Source of the DNA: Deltaproteobacteria bacterium
GTDB lineage: Bacteria > Desulfobacterota > Desulfobacteria > Desulfobacterales > SURF-15
Direction of reading: 5' to 3'
Length of the DNA stretch: 32,184 bases
Assembly (NCBI GenBank): GCA_024644775.1
Contig: JAHEHB010000003.1
Span: 9,448 to 41,631, forward strand
The stretch's first letter is position 1. The number at the start of each line of letters is the position of its first letter. Positions 1 to 9,176 of the stretch are shown piece after piece. The position numbers were made by a program, and so were the translations under genes. The notes beneath the pieces are model-generated. The model was not told the origin of the DNA, searched no databases, and saw only the letters and a program-made list of their open reading frames with translations.

Positions 1-2
1 TT

Positions 3-377
3 TCAGAATTTGTGCTCGTCCTTCCCCTACCGCCGTTGATGATTCTTATGCTGATTCTTCTGATATACGTATTTCTCGGAATGTTCCTCGATGCCATCGG
101 CATGATGATGCTCACCCTGCCCCTGGTCTTTCCGGCGGTGGTTGCGTTGGGGTTCGATCCTATTTGGTTCGGGATCATCCTGGTAAAAATGTGTGAAATC
201 TGCCTGATAACACCGCCGGTCGGCTTAAACGTTTATGTGGTCAACAGTGTGGCACCGAGTATTCCTCTCGAGGAAATCTTTCGAGGGGTGCTCCCCTTTA
301 TCGCCATGGACCTTCTGACAGTGGGGGTCCTGATGATTTTCCCCCAGATTATACTTTTTCTACCCAATTTGATGTGA
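3..377 (+). CDS. dctM: TRAP transporter large permease, C-terminal fragment (DctM family)
   Basis: The reading frame is open from the left edge of the window (first complete codon at base 3) to a TGA at 375-377, so only about the last 124 residues are present. They are strongly hydrophobic, with a helix-rich run containing FLGMFLDAIGMMMLTLP and then the segment ITPPVGLNVYVV. The TPPVG motif in the last third is typical of DctM-type large subunits of tripartite ATP-independent periplasmic transporters, which carry organic acids or similar solutes across the inner membrane using a sodium or proton gradient. The complete DctM at 30331-31608 carries the same LITPPVA-type motif near its C-terminus. 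The substrate cannot be told from this fragment. It converges with the leftward hydrolase gene ending at 532. Confidence 0.88.
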   Translation, partial: SEFVLVLPLPPLMILMLILLIYVFLGMFLDAIGMMMLTLPLVFPAVVALGFDPIWFGIILVKMCEICLITPPVGLNVYVVNSVAPSIPLEEIFRGVLPFIAMDLLTVGVLMIFPQIILFLPNLM

Positions 378-531
378 TTTGATTGTAGAAACTTAACAAT
401 TCTTAGCGCAAAGGCACTCAGATTATTAAGGATTCCACTATTCCATCATTCCAAGTGGCTCCAAACGTAGATGGCCACAAAAAAACACTATACTTCCAAC
501 AAGTTGTAGAAATTCCGATACATAAATTATA

Positions 532-1968
532 TTATCTGAACGAAACGCCTCTTTGCGCGGTTTCAAATGGAAATTCCGCAAAATAGAACACTTTCGTTTT
601 CTCCCGGTATCTATCGACGACCTCCGGAATTTCACCTCCGGCATCTTTTATGGCGAGATCAAGCATCTCCTTGCACACATCCGGATGCTTCTCAGCTAAA
701 TTATTGGTGAGTTTAGGATCTTCTTTAACCGCATAGAGCAGACTCCCCTCTCCCCAAAAATTGGCATTGTACCACCACTCCTCATTGATCACGGTAAGGA
801 GGGAACCGTAACCGGTTGTGACATGATCTCGGATATCCAAAGACGCATCGAACACCGCCGGCCAGAAGTTCTTTCCCTCCATTTCGCTCTTTGGATCAAC
901 GCCCACCAGACTCAACAGTGTTCTTGAAACGTCATGAACGTAAACCAGCTTGTCACAAACCGTTCCGGCACCATCACCGGAGGGGGGCCGAATCATCAAA
1001 ACCAAATCGGCAACCGCCCGGGTGATGGGATGGCCCTGTTTACCCACAATACCTTTGTCTTCAGGATCGTGGCCGAGGTTGTGACCATGATCGCTGATAA
1101 CGGCAACAACCGTGTCATCCAATCGACCCGATAGCTTTAAGACATCCATGAAAAATCCGAACCATCGATCCACCATGGTGACTTCTCCGGCATAGTTTGC
1201 CTGCAACCGCTTAAGTTCTCTGGGGCTAAAAATCTCTTTCCAGTAATAGTAAGGCGACAGGATTTGATCCGCCACATCGTCATCCGGATCGTATAATTTC
1301 CGATAATGAATCGGTGGATCCCACGGTTCATGCGGATCAAATGAATCAATGAGCATGAAGGTCTTTTCAGCATCGTAATTTTCCAACATCCACCGCGCAC
1401 TCTCTTTAAATAGGAGCGCCGGGAAATAGTCTTCTTCGCTTCTTCGATCGTGATTGTTATTTAAATACTTTCTTAAAAATCTTTTCACATATACATTATC
1501 TTTCGATTTGTCATTCAAATGATTCAAATATACGCTTTCCGGAATTACAGGTCCTGTTCGATACCGATCCATTTCCTGGCCTCGAATCCACATCCAGGAA
1601 TCAAACCCTCGATGAAAATTTTTAGAAGGCTTGAATTGATGATAGGTATCCGAAATAAACGCACACCGATATCCATCGGCACCTAGAATTTCCGATAAGG
1701 TGTCCTGGTGTTCCGGAATCGGCCCCCAACCCAGCCATCGATCCCCATCGCCCTTGAATCCTCGGTGTCCGACATAGGGATATGTCTTTATTCCGGTATG
1801 AAGCGAGCGGCGCATAGGAAGCGTGGGTAGAGCGTCTGAATAACATCGTGTGAATGTTACGGCGTCTTTGGCGAAGGCATCCAGATAGGGTGTATGAATC
1901 CATTTATTCCCGTAAGCACCCACATGATCCTGTCGCAAACTATCGATGACTACAAGGACAATATTCAT
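532..1968 (-). CDS. Sulfatase/alkaline-phosphatase-fold hydrolase with Thr at the nucleophile site
   Basis: A 478-residue protein of the sulfatase branch of the alkaline phosphatase superfamily. Visible metal and active-site positions are D9 in VVIDSLR, the nucleophile segment LPTLPMR (T49, R53), FDPH (D211, H213), SDHGH (D293, H294) and KQGH (K310, H313). True sulfatases have Cys or Ser in C/S-X-P-X-R, which is converted to formylglycine; here that position is Thr, as in phosphodiesterases, phosphoglycerol transferases and other phosphate-ester members of the superfamily. A phospho- or phosphonate-ester hydrolase is therefore at least as likely as a sulfatase. There is no signal peptide, so the protein should be cytoplasmic. 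The ATG is preceded by a GGGGGAG ribosome site. The gene starts 43 bases after aspS ends, on the same strand, and is probably co-transcribed with it. Confidence 0.88.
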   Translation of the reverse strand: MNIVLVVIDSLRQDHVGAYGNKWIHTPYLDAFAKDAVTFTRCYSDALPTLPMRRSLHTGIKTYPYVGHRGFKGDGDRWLGWGPIPEHQDTLSEILGADGYRCAFISDTYHQFKPSKNFHRGFDSWMWIRGQEMDRYRTGPVIPESVYLNHLNDKSKDNVYVKRFLRKYLNNNHDRRSEEDYFPALLFKESARWMLENYDAEKTFMLIDSFDPHEPWDPPIHYRKLYDPDDDVADQILSPYYYWKEIFSPRELKRLQANYAGEVTMVDRWFGFFMDVLKLSGRLDDTVVAVISDHGHNLGHDPEDKGIVGKQGHPITRAVADLVLMIRPPSGDGAGTVCDKLVYVHDVSRTLLSLVGVDPKSEMEGKNFWPAVFDASLDIRDHVTTGYGSLLTVINEEWWYNANFWGEGSLLYAVKEDPKLTNNLAEKHPDVCKEMLDLAIKDAGGEIPEVVDRYREKTKVFYFAEFPFETAQRGVSFR

Positions 1969-2011
1969 TTTCTCCCCCTTTTAAAATAGTATTTGATTGG
2001 TTTTAAATATT

Positions 2012-3799
2012 TCATAAACTTAGTGTTCTAAGTCGAATATTGAGTTCCTCAAGCTGCGCCTTGTCAGCAGGGGAAGGGGCACCGGTCAACAAACAGGCCG
2101 CTTTCTGGGTCTTTGGAAATGCAATAACATCTCGAATTGAAGACTCCCCACAGAGCAGCATCACAATTCGGTCAAAACCTAATGCAATCCCGCCGTGGGG
2201 CGGGGCGCCGGATTCAAGGGCCGATAACAAAAACCCGAATTTATTTCCATAGGTATCTTTATCCAGTCCCAAAGCTTCAAATATCTTTTCCTGGATGTGT
2301 CGGTTGTGATTTCGGATACTACCGCCACCGATCTCGAAACCGTTAAGCACCAAGTCATAGGCACGAGCGGTAACCGATAGCGGATCCTCTGCAAGCTTTG
2401 GGTAGTCTGCCTCCAACGGAGAGGTAAACGGATGATGCAGGGCTTGTAGGCGTTTTTCAGTTTCATCATATTCGAACATGGGAAACTGGGTGACCCACAC
2501 GAATTTGAACTCGTTTTTGTCGATGAATCCCAGCTGTCTACCGAGATGATTTCTAAGATGTCCCAGGGATTCATTGACAATTTTCGAATGATCCGCCACA
2601 AAAAAAACCAGGTCACCGGGCTCCATATCAATTCGGTCGGTCAGACGCTGCTTCTCCGATTCCGTAAAAAATTTTGTAATGGGAGATTGCCATTCAGTAT
2701 CTCGCACTTTTATCCAGGCCATGCCCTTTGCCCGATAAACCGCCACAAAATCCGTCAAATCATCGATTTCTTTTCGTGAAAAATCGATACATCCCTTTGC
2801 GTTGAGTGCTTTGACGATACCGCCCTTCTTAATTGCCTCGGAGAAAACGTTAAATCCTGAATCGGCAACAATGTCGGAGATATCTTTTAGCTCGAGATCG
2901 AAGCGAAGATCCGGTTTATCCAAACCATAACGATTCAAAGCTTCCGAATACGTCAACCGGGGAAACGGTCGTGTTGGTTCTACGCCTATTACATCTTTGA
3001 ACACCCCAGCCATCATGTCTTCGGTAAGATTTAAAACATCTTCTTCTCCCACAAAGGACATTTCAATATCTATTTGAGTAAACTCCGGCTGCCGATCCGC
3101 CCGGAGGTCTTCATCCCGAAAACATCGTACAATCTGATAGTAACGATCATAGCCGGAGATCATAAAAAGCTGCTTGAACATTTGCGGAGATTGCGGCAAC
3201 GCATAAAAATCCCCGGGATTTACCCGGCTAGGAACCAGGTAATCCCTTGCACCTTCGGGTGTACTGCGGGTTAAAAACGGTGTTTCAATTTCTAAAAACC
3301 CCCTGTCGTTCACATAATTTCTGACCGCCGCGGTTGCCTTGTGCCGAACGATCAGGTTTTTTTGCATCTGGGGCCTGCGTAGGTCTATATGTCGGTGCTT
3401 GAGCCGTGTGGTTTCGGACACATCGACCGTATCCTCGATCAAAAACGGAGGCGTGTTGGCGGCGTTTAAGATTTTCAATTCGTAAACCATCACTTCGATG
3501 GCACCGGTTTGCAAATTCGGATTGATCATGTCATCCGGCCGATTCTCCACTTTGCCACGTATGCCCAGAACATATTCGTTTCGAATCGCCTGAGCGTTAT
3601 CGTGAATCGTTTGACTCACTTTAGGGTTGAACACCACCTGAGTGATCCCCTCACGATCGCGCAAATCCACAAATATGACGCCTCCATGATCGCGTCTTCG
3701 ATTGACCCACCCCATCAACACCACTTCCGTGCCGACATCATCCGTGCTGAGCTCACCACAACTGTGGGTACGACGCATATCTTCCAGTTTGTCTGACAA
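2012..3799 (-). CDS. aspS: Aspartyl-tRNA synthetase
   Basis: Charges tRNA-Asp (and, in organisms using the transamidation route, possibly tRNA-Asn) with aspartate in the cytoplasm. At 595 residues it has the usual length of the bacterial type. It has an N-terminal OB-fold anticodon-binding domain (about 1-130, with GWVNRRRDHGG), the class II core with motif 2 (FRDEDLRADRQPEFTQ), the bacterial GAD insertion (about 290-420) and motif 3 near residue 540 (GGIALGFDRI). The chosen start is a TTG at 3799, placed by an AGGAGAGG ribosome site a few bases upstream; an in-frame ATG at 3778 (MRRTHSCGEL) is possible but has a poorer site. It lies 72 bases downstream of hisS and 43 bases upstream of the hydrolase gene. 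Whether it is discriminating cannot be settled here. Confidence 0.97.
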   Translation of the reverse strand: MSDKLEDMRRTHSCGELSTDDVGTEVVLMGWVNRRRDHGGVIFVDLRDREGITQVVFNPKVSQTIHDNAQAIRNEYVLGIRGKVENRPDDMINPNLQTGAIEVMVYELKILNAANTPPFLIEDTVDVSETTRLKHRHIDLRRPQMQKNLIVRHKATAAVRNYVNDRGFLEIETPFLTRSTPEGARDYLVPSRVNPGDFYALPQSPQMFKQLFMISGYDRYYQIVRCFRDEDLRADRQPEFTQIDIEMSFVGEEDVLNLTEDMMAGVFKDVIGVEPTRPFPRLTYSEALNRYGLDKPDLRFDLELKDISDIVADSGFNVFSEAIKKGGIVKALNAKGCIDFSRKEIDDLTDFVAVYRAKGMAWIKVRDTEWQSPITKFFTESEKQRLTDRIDMEPGDLVFFVADHSKIVNESLGHLRNHLGRQLGFIDKNEFKFVWVTQFPMFEYDETEKRLQALHHPFTSPLEADYPKLAEDPLSVTARAYDLVLNGFEIGGGSIRNHNRHIQEKIFEALGLDKDTYGNKFGFLLSALESGAPPHGGIALGFDRIVMLLCGESSIRDVIAFPKTQKAACLLTGAPSPADKAQLEELNIRLRTLSL

Positions 3800-3871
3800 C
3801 GATTCCTCTCCTTTCTGAAAAAGCCATCCCTAACTTAGCCTCACTGTATGATTCTTCGCACCGGATACGTG

Positions 3872-5131
3872 TCAGGCACAGAGAACCACTTGTTTCAAAC
3901 GTTCAACAATACCATCCATCTGAATGGGTTCCTGCTCCTTGGTTTTCATATCCCGCAGAATCACCGATCCTTCATCAATTTCCTTTTCACCAACAATGAG
4001 GACATGATCGGCCCCGAGCTTATCCGCCCGTTTCATTAAACTTTTCAAGCTCCTCCCGCTTAAGTCTACTTCCGCGTAGATCCCTTCAAGACCGAGAGCA
4101 CAGGACCAGCTGAATGCCTCTGATATGCTCGTTTTCCCAAGCGCAGCAATAAAAATATCTGGTTTTTTTTCACCGCCACCAACCTTGAGGCCGGCAATCT
4201 CGACCAATCTATCTAAACCGATGGCAAAACCGGTAGCCGGCAAATCCGGCCCACCGAGCATTTTGACTAAATTGTCATATCGACCGCCCCCAACAACGGC
4301 ATTCTGTGCCCCTAAAGCGCCTGTCTGGATTTCGAAAATGGTTCGCGTATAATAGTCGAGTCCTCTCACAATCCGTTTATCGATCACATAAGAAACGCCC
4401 AGATCTTCAAGAGAACCGGTAAGTTCCTGAAAATGACAGTCACAATCGGAACAAAGCGAATCGAGAATAGAAGGCGCATCTGCCATGGCATCTCTGCAGG
4501 ACGGTACCTTGCAGTCAAGCACGCGCAAAGGATTTCGGTCACGCCTCCTGTTACAGTCAGAACACAGTTTATCCGCCCTCGATGATATAAAATCTGATAG
4601 TATTGCTTTAAAAGTGGGACGACATTTGGGGCATCCCAATGAATTGATGTGTGCTATTACATCCGCAACATCGAGTCGATTTAAAAGGGTGACCAACATA
4701 AAAATAAGCTGAGTATCTGCGTAAGCCGATTCAACACCGAGTATTTCCACATCGATTTGGTAAAATTGCCGGTATCGACCCCTTTGGGGTCTTTCCCTGC
4801 GAAACATGGGGCCAACGGTATACACCTTCTGAACCGGATCTGTGGCATACGTTCGGTGTTGAATGTAAGATCGAACAATCGATGCGGTTGCTTCCGGACG
4901 CAGCGTAATCAGTTCACCTTTTCTATCTGGAAACGTATACATCTCTTTTTCAACGATATCGGTATCTTCCCCAATACTTCGCGCAAAAAGCTCGGTTCGT
5001 TCTAATATTGGTATACGGATTTCCTTGAATCCAAAATCTTCAAACAGCGCAGCCGCGGTTTTCTCAACCACCCGCCAGCGCTCGATCTCATCTGGCAGAA
5101 TATCTCTAAAACCTCTAACCAACTGTATCAT
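3872..5131 (-). CDS. hisS: Histidyl-tRNA synthetase
   Basis: Attaches histidine to tRNA-His. The 419-residue length is normal for the bacterial enzyme. Class II motif 1 lies around FEDFGFKEIRIPILE, motif 2 is FRRERPQRGRYRQF, and the histidine-specific signature RGLDYYTR is near residue 260, followed by GGGRYDNL and motif 3 (GFAIGLDRL). The C-terminal part (about 325-419) is the alpha/beta anticodon-binding domain. A cysteine-rich stretch around residues 170-230 (CPKC, CSDC, CSDCDC) lies in the insertion domain and could bind a metal. The ATG start has AAAGGA ten bases upstream. It pairs with aspS in the same order and orientation, an arrangement seen in many bacteria. Confidence 0.97.
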   Translation of the reverse strand: MIQLVRGFRDILPDEIERWRVVEKTAAALFEDFGFKEIRIPILERTELFARSIGEDTDIVEKEMYTFPDRKGELITLRPEATASIVRSYIQHRTYATDPVQKVYTVGPMFRRERPQRGRYRQFYQIDVEILGVESAYADTQLIFMLVTLLNRLDVADVIAHINSLGCPKCRPTFKAILSDFISSRADKLCSDCNRRRDRNPLRVLDCKVPSCRDAMADAPSILDSLCSDCDCHFQELTGSLEDLGVSYVIDKRIVRGLDYYTRTIFEIQTGALGAQNAVVGGGRYDNLVKMLGGPDLPATGFAIGLDRLVEIAGLKVGGGEKKPDIFIAALGKTSISEAFSWSCALGLEGIYAEVDLSGRSLKSLMKRADKLGADHVLIVGEKEIDEGSVILRDMKTKEQEPIQMDGIVERLKQVVLCA

Positions 5132-5421
5132 TTAATTACAATCCTTTTCATCGCGTGCTATCGGTATCGATAAACGTAATGTTTAGCGTGTTCAATCATC
5201 ATAAGTCAATATGAATATTTTTCCAGATTTCTCAGACGAGCAAACACCAAATCCTGAAACCCGCCTGCGCGGACGAAGCCGCTAAAGCCGCTACGTCGCG
5301 GCGAAGGCCCGAAACCTGAAACCTATCTTAAAATCCTATCTGAAACAAAACGGAAGCGGTGAACACCGATTTGGTTGTGGCCGAAGGTCCGTATTACAAA
5401 CGTGCGAAACTTGTCTTGGAA
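5132..5421. other. Intergenic region between hisS and the M16C peptidase gene
   Basis: About 290 bases with no credible gene. The middle (about 5250-5325) is GC-rich compared with its flanks and contains a short perfect stem GCCGC (5287-5291)/GCGGC (5298-5302) and a CCCGAAACCTGAA word (5308-5320). The same word recurs in inverted orientation at 11945-11957, between the GAPDH and dikinase-like genes. No uridine tract follows the stem, so it is not a convincing terminator. The region may be the remains of a dispersed intergenic repeat. Confidence 0.5.
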
Positions 5422-8397
5422 CTATATTCTGTGAAGCGTTAAGGGGTGGTCTGGTAATTTTTGGTTGGTCGCCGTCAGTTTTTCTTCATTCGATATCACA
5501 GCCACCGAATAATCCTGATCGGCGGCATCAAAATATTTATCAACTACCGATTGGACCTTACGGCGCGTCAGGGCGAGGATTCCCTGCTTAAACCGAATTC
5601 GCGCATCATCGTTCAATGAAATGATCTTCCGGAAAAAAGCCTTTCGTGCCGCCACCCCCGGCGTGTCCGGTTTATCCAACTCAGAGCAAGCCTGAAGAAC
5701 AGCTTCTTTAATGTCTTCGTCCGTAAAGTCTCCGGATCGAATGAAACGAACGGCACCGTCAAAAACGTTTAAGGTATTCAAGATATGCGGATCCCTGTAG
5801 GAAGCAAAACTAAAAATACCATCCTCAGGACTGTAAACGGAAAAACCACCATAGGCACCCCCCTTTTCCCGAATTTCGCGATGTAAGTACAGCGATCGTA
5901 GAAGTTTGCCGATCACATATAAGGCGGGTGAGTCTTCGTGACCCAGTCGGGCTGTCCGAAAAGCCCTCGCAACAAAAGAAACAGCTGACGCCGTTGACCA
6001 TCCTTCCCAAATACGGCTGTCTTTTACGGTCATATCCGGTGGTTCGAAATTACTAGGAATACGATCTTTAAGTTTACTTTCAATGACAGCAAGTGGAGAA
6101 ATCGTCTCCTTTAAGGCCTGTTCTTCTCCAATAATTGCCATTTTAATATTATCCCGGTTTATCAATGAGTGGCCGATGCTATCTAAGGCCTGGGATACAG
6201 CAGCAAGTTTCTCCTCCGTGAGGTCATCTGTAATTTCCTTTATGGTTTTTAATTGATGAATACCGTGCCAGGCTTCACTTAAATTTGTTGTGGAAGAAAA
6301 GTTCCGCGAAGCAAGAGACATGGCAAATCGATGACCGCTATGAACAATCATCGAATCCATGCCAGCCCGATATTCCAAAAGAAGATGTTTGAGGCGAGTT
6401 TTGTCGAATGGGTCGTAATGAAATAGAATCTCCTGCAGGATGCCGAACATGTCTGCTTGATGTCGATTCAGGCATTTCCCGTTAAATGCGATGTAGGGAA
6501 TACATTGCCCGTCTTTCCCAAATCGGGTCCTAGCGTGTACTGATAAACCAACGCCACCGGTATGCGCATCGATGCGTTTTGCCAACTCCGTATAGTCGCA
6601 AAATGCCGTACCAATTCTAGACAATGCATAAGAGAAGAAGGGTACCAAAGGAATGAGTTGATGGTTTAATGGGCCCGTTCCAATAGCGCCTGTAAAATAG
6701 ACAATGCCCGAAGTGGGCTGTTGGTAAAAAATGGCCGGAACATTCTTATATGATAAATTCTCTTCAACCACTTGAACAGACGGTGGAATATCATCACGTT
6801 CAAGTGTCGGCAGCGAAACTAAATCTTCTTCGGATTCTTGTAGCTGTTTTAAAGATTTTGCCTCTTCCTTGAGTCTTTTTATATCAGATGGCTTTAGTGT
6901 TTTCCAAATCTCTTTCAGTTCAGCCGTAACCCGCCTGTTTTCTTTGTCTTCCATATCCTGGTCAGGAGCCAGTGTTAACCGAATCCGGTGGGGGTTGTTA
7001 AGGAAATATCGTTTGATACGCTCTTCAAAAAAAGATGTTTTCCCAATTTTCTTGCGAAGTGTCTCAATATCTGATTCGAATTTTAGGATTTTGATCGGAT
7101 CTGCCCCATGAAACCAACTGCCGGCGAAAGACAGCAACAACTTGATACCGTAGGGATAGGGATGATTTGTTATCTCCTTTCTGTGAAATTCGAGCTGGTG
7201 GATTGCAGATTCGATCAGATCGGTATCGATGCCATCCTTTGCTAGGCGTTTTAAGGTATCGAAAATAATAGTTTCAATTTCCTCAACGCAGATTTCCGTT
7301 ACATCTTTGAGGCCACACGAAAAAAGCGTGTCTCTATTATCGGGAATAAATCCAGTCCCATCGGAAAGTGCTGTTCCGAGACCTGAATCAATCAGTGCTT
7401 TTCTCAAAGGAGAAGCAGCATTGCCTAAAAGTACCTGCTCAAGAATCGTCAGTACCAAAACGTCAAAAGGAGCCTTAATATCTGCCGTCAACCATGCAAC
7501 GCAAACCTGGTATTTCTTCGACGGATCTTCTTTCTTTGCAAATGGATAATAATATGTTTTTTCTATAGGCGCTTTCCAACGCGGCTGAGCCGGAACATCA
7601 GTTTTAGGATCGATGCGCTCGAAATTTTCTAACGCAGCGGTTTGTAAAAAGTTTATAGTGTCTCGAAGCGGAATATTCCCATAGGTATAAAAAAAGGCAT
7701 TACTGGGATGATAATGTCTTTTATGAAATTCTTTCAAATGTGAGTAAGTCAACCGGGGAATATATTCAGGGTCTCCTCCGGAATTGAAACGGTAGGTTGT
7801 GGAAGGATACAGCGTTTCGTGGAGGGTGCGACTCATTACCTGATCCGGAGAAGACATGGCACCTTTCATTTCATTATAGACAATTCCCTTATAAACCAAC
7901 CGATCAGTATTCTCATCTTTTCTATCTTCTTTTGTTTCAATGCGGTGTCCTTCCTGTCGAAAGTTAAGTGGATCTAAAATAGGAAAGAACACCGCATCTA
8001 GATAAACCGCCAAAAGGTTAAAGAAATCTTTTCTATTTTGCGTAGAAAAAGGATACATCGTCCAGTCCGATGCCGTAAAGGCGTTCATAAACGTACTCAA
8101 ACTTCTTTTTAACATGGAAAAAAAAGGGTCTCGAACGGGGAATTTGTTTGAACCACAAAGAACGGTGTGCTCTAAAATGTGGGCAACTCCGGTGGAGTCT
8201 TCGGGAACCGTCTTGAACGCGATACTAAAGGTGTTTTCGGTATCGTCGTTTTGGATATGAATGTGGCGAGCGCCTGTAGCAACATGTTCAAGTTCAAAAA
8301 ATAGCGAATCAATTTCTGGAAGTTCGACGATTCGCCGAACAATGTGTCCGTAAAGTCGGCTTCCCTCACGTAGCTGGGAAGAGTGAACAGCAGCCAT
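5422..8397 (-). CDS. M16C (presequence protease-type) zinc metallopeptidase
   Basis: A 991-residue member of the pitrilysin-like M16C family, which degrades short unfolded peptides inside a two-halved chamber. The inverted zinc motif HILEH is at residues 73-77, with E76 as the catalytic base and the distal zinc ligand probably E176 in NEMKG. The wide spacing between the motif and that glutamate matches the M16C/PreP subgroup rather than classic M16B processing peptidases. The C-terminal half (about 560-991) is the non-catalytic repeat of the fold, with the substrate-contacting RxxxGGAYG-type element seen as REKGGAYGG. No signal peptide is visible, so a cytoplasmic peptide-clearing role is likely. 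The ATG has a GAGGTG site upstream. It lies in the leftward block with hisS and aspS, about 290 bases upstream of hisS. Confidence 0.93.
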   Translation of the reverse strand: MAAVHSSQLREGSRLYGHIVRRIVELPEIDSLFFELEHVATGARHIHIQNDDTENTFSIAFKTVPEDSTGVAHILEHTVLCGSNKFPVRDPFFSMLKRSLSTFMNAFTASDWTMYPFSTQNRKDFFNLLAVYLDAVFFPILDPLNFRQEGHRIETKEDRKDENTDRLVYKGIVYNEMKGAMSSPDQVMSRTLHETLYPSTTYRFNSGGDPEYIPRLTYSHLKEFHKRHYHPSNAFFYTYGNIPLRDTINFLQTAALENFERIDPKTDVPAQPRWKAPIEKTYYYPFAKKEDPSKKYQVCVAWLTADIKAPFDVLVLTILEQVLLGNAASPLRKALIDSGLGTALSDGTGFIPDNRDTLFSCGLKDVTEICVEEIETIIFDTLKRLAKDGIDTDLIESAIHQLEFHRKEITNHPYPYGIKLLLSFAGSWFHGADPIKILKFESDIETLRKKIGKTSFFEERIKRYFLNNPHRIRLTLAPDQDMEDKENRRVTAELKEIWKTLKPSDIKRLKEEAKSLKQLQESEEDLVSLPTLERDDIPPSVQVVEENLSYKNVPAIFYQQPTSGIVYFTGAIGTGPLNHQLIPLVPFFSYALSRIGTAFCDYTELAKRIDAHTGGVGLSVHARTRFGKDGQCIPYIAFNGKCLNRHQADMFGILQEILFHYDPFDKTRLKHLLLEYRAGMDSMIVHSGHRFAMSLASRNFSSTTNLSEAWHGIHQLKTIKEITDDLTEEKLAAVSQALDSIGHSLINRDNIKMAIIGEEQALKETISPLAVIESKLKDRIPSNFEPPDMTVKDSRIWEGWSTASAVSFVARAFRTARLGHEDSPALYVIGKLLRSLYLHREIREKGGAYGGFSVYSPEDGIFSFASYRDPHILNTLNVFDGAVRFIRSGDFTDEDIKEAVLQACSELDKPDTPGVAARKAFFRKIISLNDDARIRFKQGILALTRRKVQSVVDKYFDAADQDYSVAVISNEEKLTATNQKLPDHPLTLHRI

Positions 8398-8500
8398 TGT
8401 GACACCTCAAATCGAATATATTCCTACAGGCAGACATCACCACTATCATAAAGAAGTTGACATCTTGAGGAAATGTATCATAAAACTAGATAAATCTAAT

Positions 8501-8887
8501 TTAAGTGGTCACATATGTTCCGCGCGCTCGCCGAGTAATCCGGCCGAGTTTATTGAGCCGAAAAATTATGTTTCTGAGTTTCTTCTCATTGAAACCTGTT
8601 TTTGTTTGAATCGTTGCAAAACCGACACCCGCTCGATGCTTCTTGATGATGCTCAGTACGGTATCAGAGGCTGTCATTCCGGCAGCCCCCCTGTCTCTTT
8701 TTACAGCAGGCCCCGTCTTTACGGCAGCAGGTTTCGGACTGTTTGTCCGTGTCGATGATTTTATCAAGTTTTCTAGTTTGTCCATTCGCGCCATCAACTT
8801 ATCTACGTCTTTCTTTGTCGGAATGCTGTATGTCTGCATAAAAAACTTAACCATCGCATCAAAACTCACTGATTTTCTTCTTGCCAT
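8501..8887 (-). CDS. Small conserved protein with a C-terminal winged-helix-like domain
   Basis: A 128-residue basic protein. Residues 1-45 (MARRKSVSFDAMVKFF, then PTKKDVDKLMARMDKLENLI) form an amphipathic, coiled-coil-like helix. Residues 46-68 are a Pro/Lys/Ala-rich linker. Residues 70-128 read as a winged-helix fold (TASDTVLSIIKKHRAGVGFATI, a recognition-helix-like EKKLRNIIFRLNKLG, then a short basic wing ending TYVTT). I recognise this as a conserved hypothetical type in sulfate-reducing deltaproteobacteria but know no function. A DNA-binding role is inferred from fold and charge. The ATG has a perfect AGGAGG site. It is the first gene of the leftward block and sits immediately behind a good promoter. 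Confidence 0.8.
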   Translation of the reverse strand: MARRKSVSFDAMVKFFMQTYSIPTKKDVDKLMARMDKLENLIKSSTRTNSPKPAAVKTGPAVKRDRGAAGMTASDTVLSIIKKHRAGVGFATIQTKTGFNEKKLRNIIFRLNKLGRITRRARGTYVTT

Positions 8888-8997
8888 TGTATCCTCCTTG
8901 CTAAAAATTTATTAAGTAGCAGTGACGTTTTCTGTTCATTGCACTTACATAATTTTGAGATCAATCAAAAAACCGAAAAAATTCGATTTTACTTCTT

Positions 8998-9026
8998 AAT
9001 TTAGTAAATACTTTAGCAAAAGTCAA
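8998..9026 (-). promoter_or_regulatory. Probable sigma-70 promoter for the leftward block beginning at 8887
   Basis: Read on the minus strand there is TTGACT (9026-9021), a 17-base spacer, and TAAATT (9003-8998). The -35 box matches the consensus at five of six positions and the -10 box at four. It would start transcription about 100 bases upstream of the small winged-helix gene, possibly serving the peptidase, hisS, aspS and hydrolase genes as well. Confidence 0.45.
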
Positions 9027-9087
9027 GTATTAGGAGAAATTAACACACAAAATCATCTGGTTCGCTTATTGAAAAGAAAATATGTCT

Positions 9088-9134
9088 ATGATACCTTCGG
9101 TAGAAATTGAAAATTTCCGATTTCACTGTATCAT
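9088..9134 (+). promoter_or_regulatory. Nested stem-loop in the leader of the DUF2062-rsmA pair
   Basis: An outer perfect arm pair ATGATAC (9088-9094) and GTATCAT (9128-9134) encloses an inner perfect hairpin GAAATT (9103-9108), loop GAA, AATTTC (9112-9117). The structure ends 42 bases before the DUF2062 start codon. It could be a leader RNA structure or a protein-binding palindrome. No known RNA family was recognised. Confidence 0.3.
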
Positions 9135-9176
9135 CAACGAGATCACGGATTCTAAACTAAAACTGATTGGTAATGC

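Noticed and set aside
442..492. Stem GTGGC/GCCAC followed by A-rich sequence between the convergent genes, considered as a terminator
   Set aside because: The adenine run is on the wrong side for a plus-strand terminator, and the loop is long for a five-base stem.
5287..5302. GC-rich hairpin after the peptidase gene, considered as a terminator
   Set aside because: Only five base pairs and no uridine tract on either strand.
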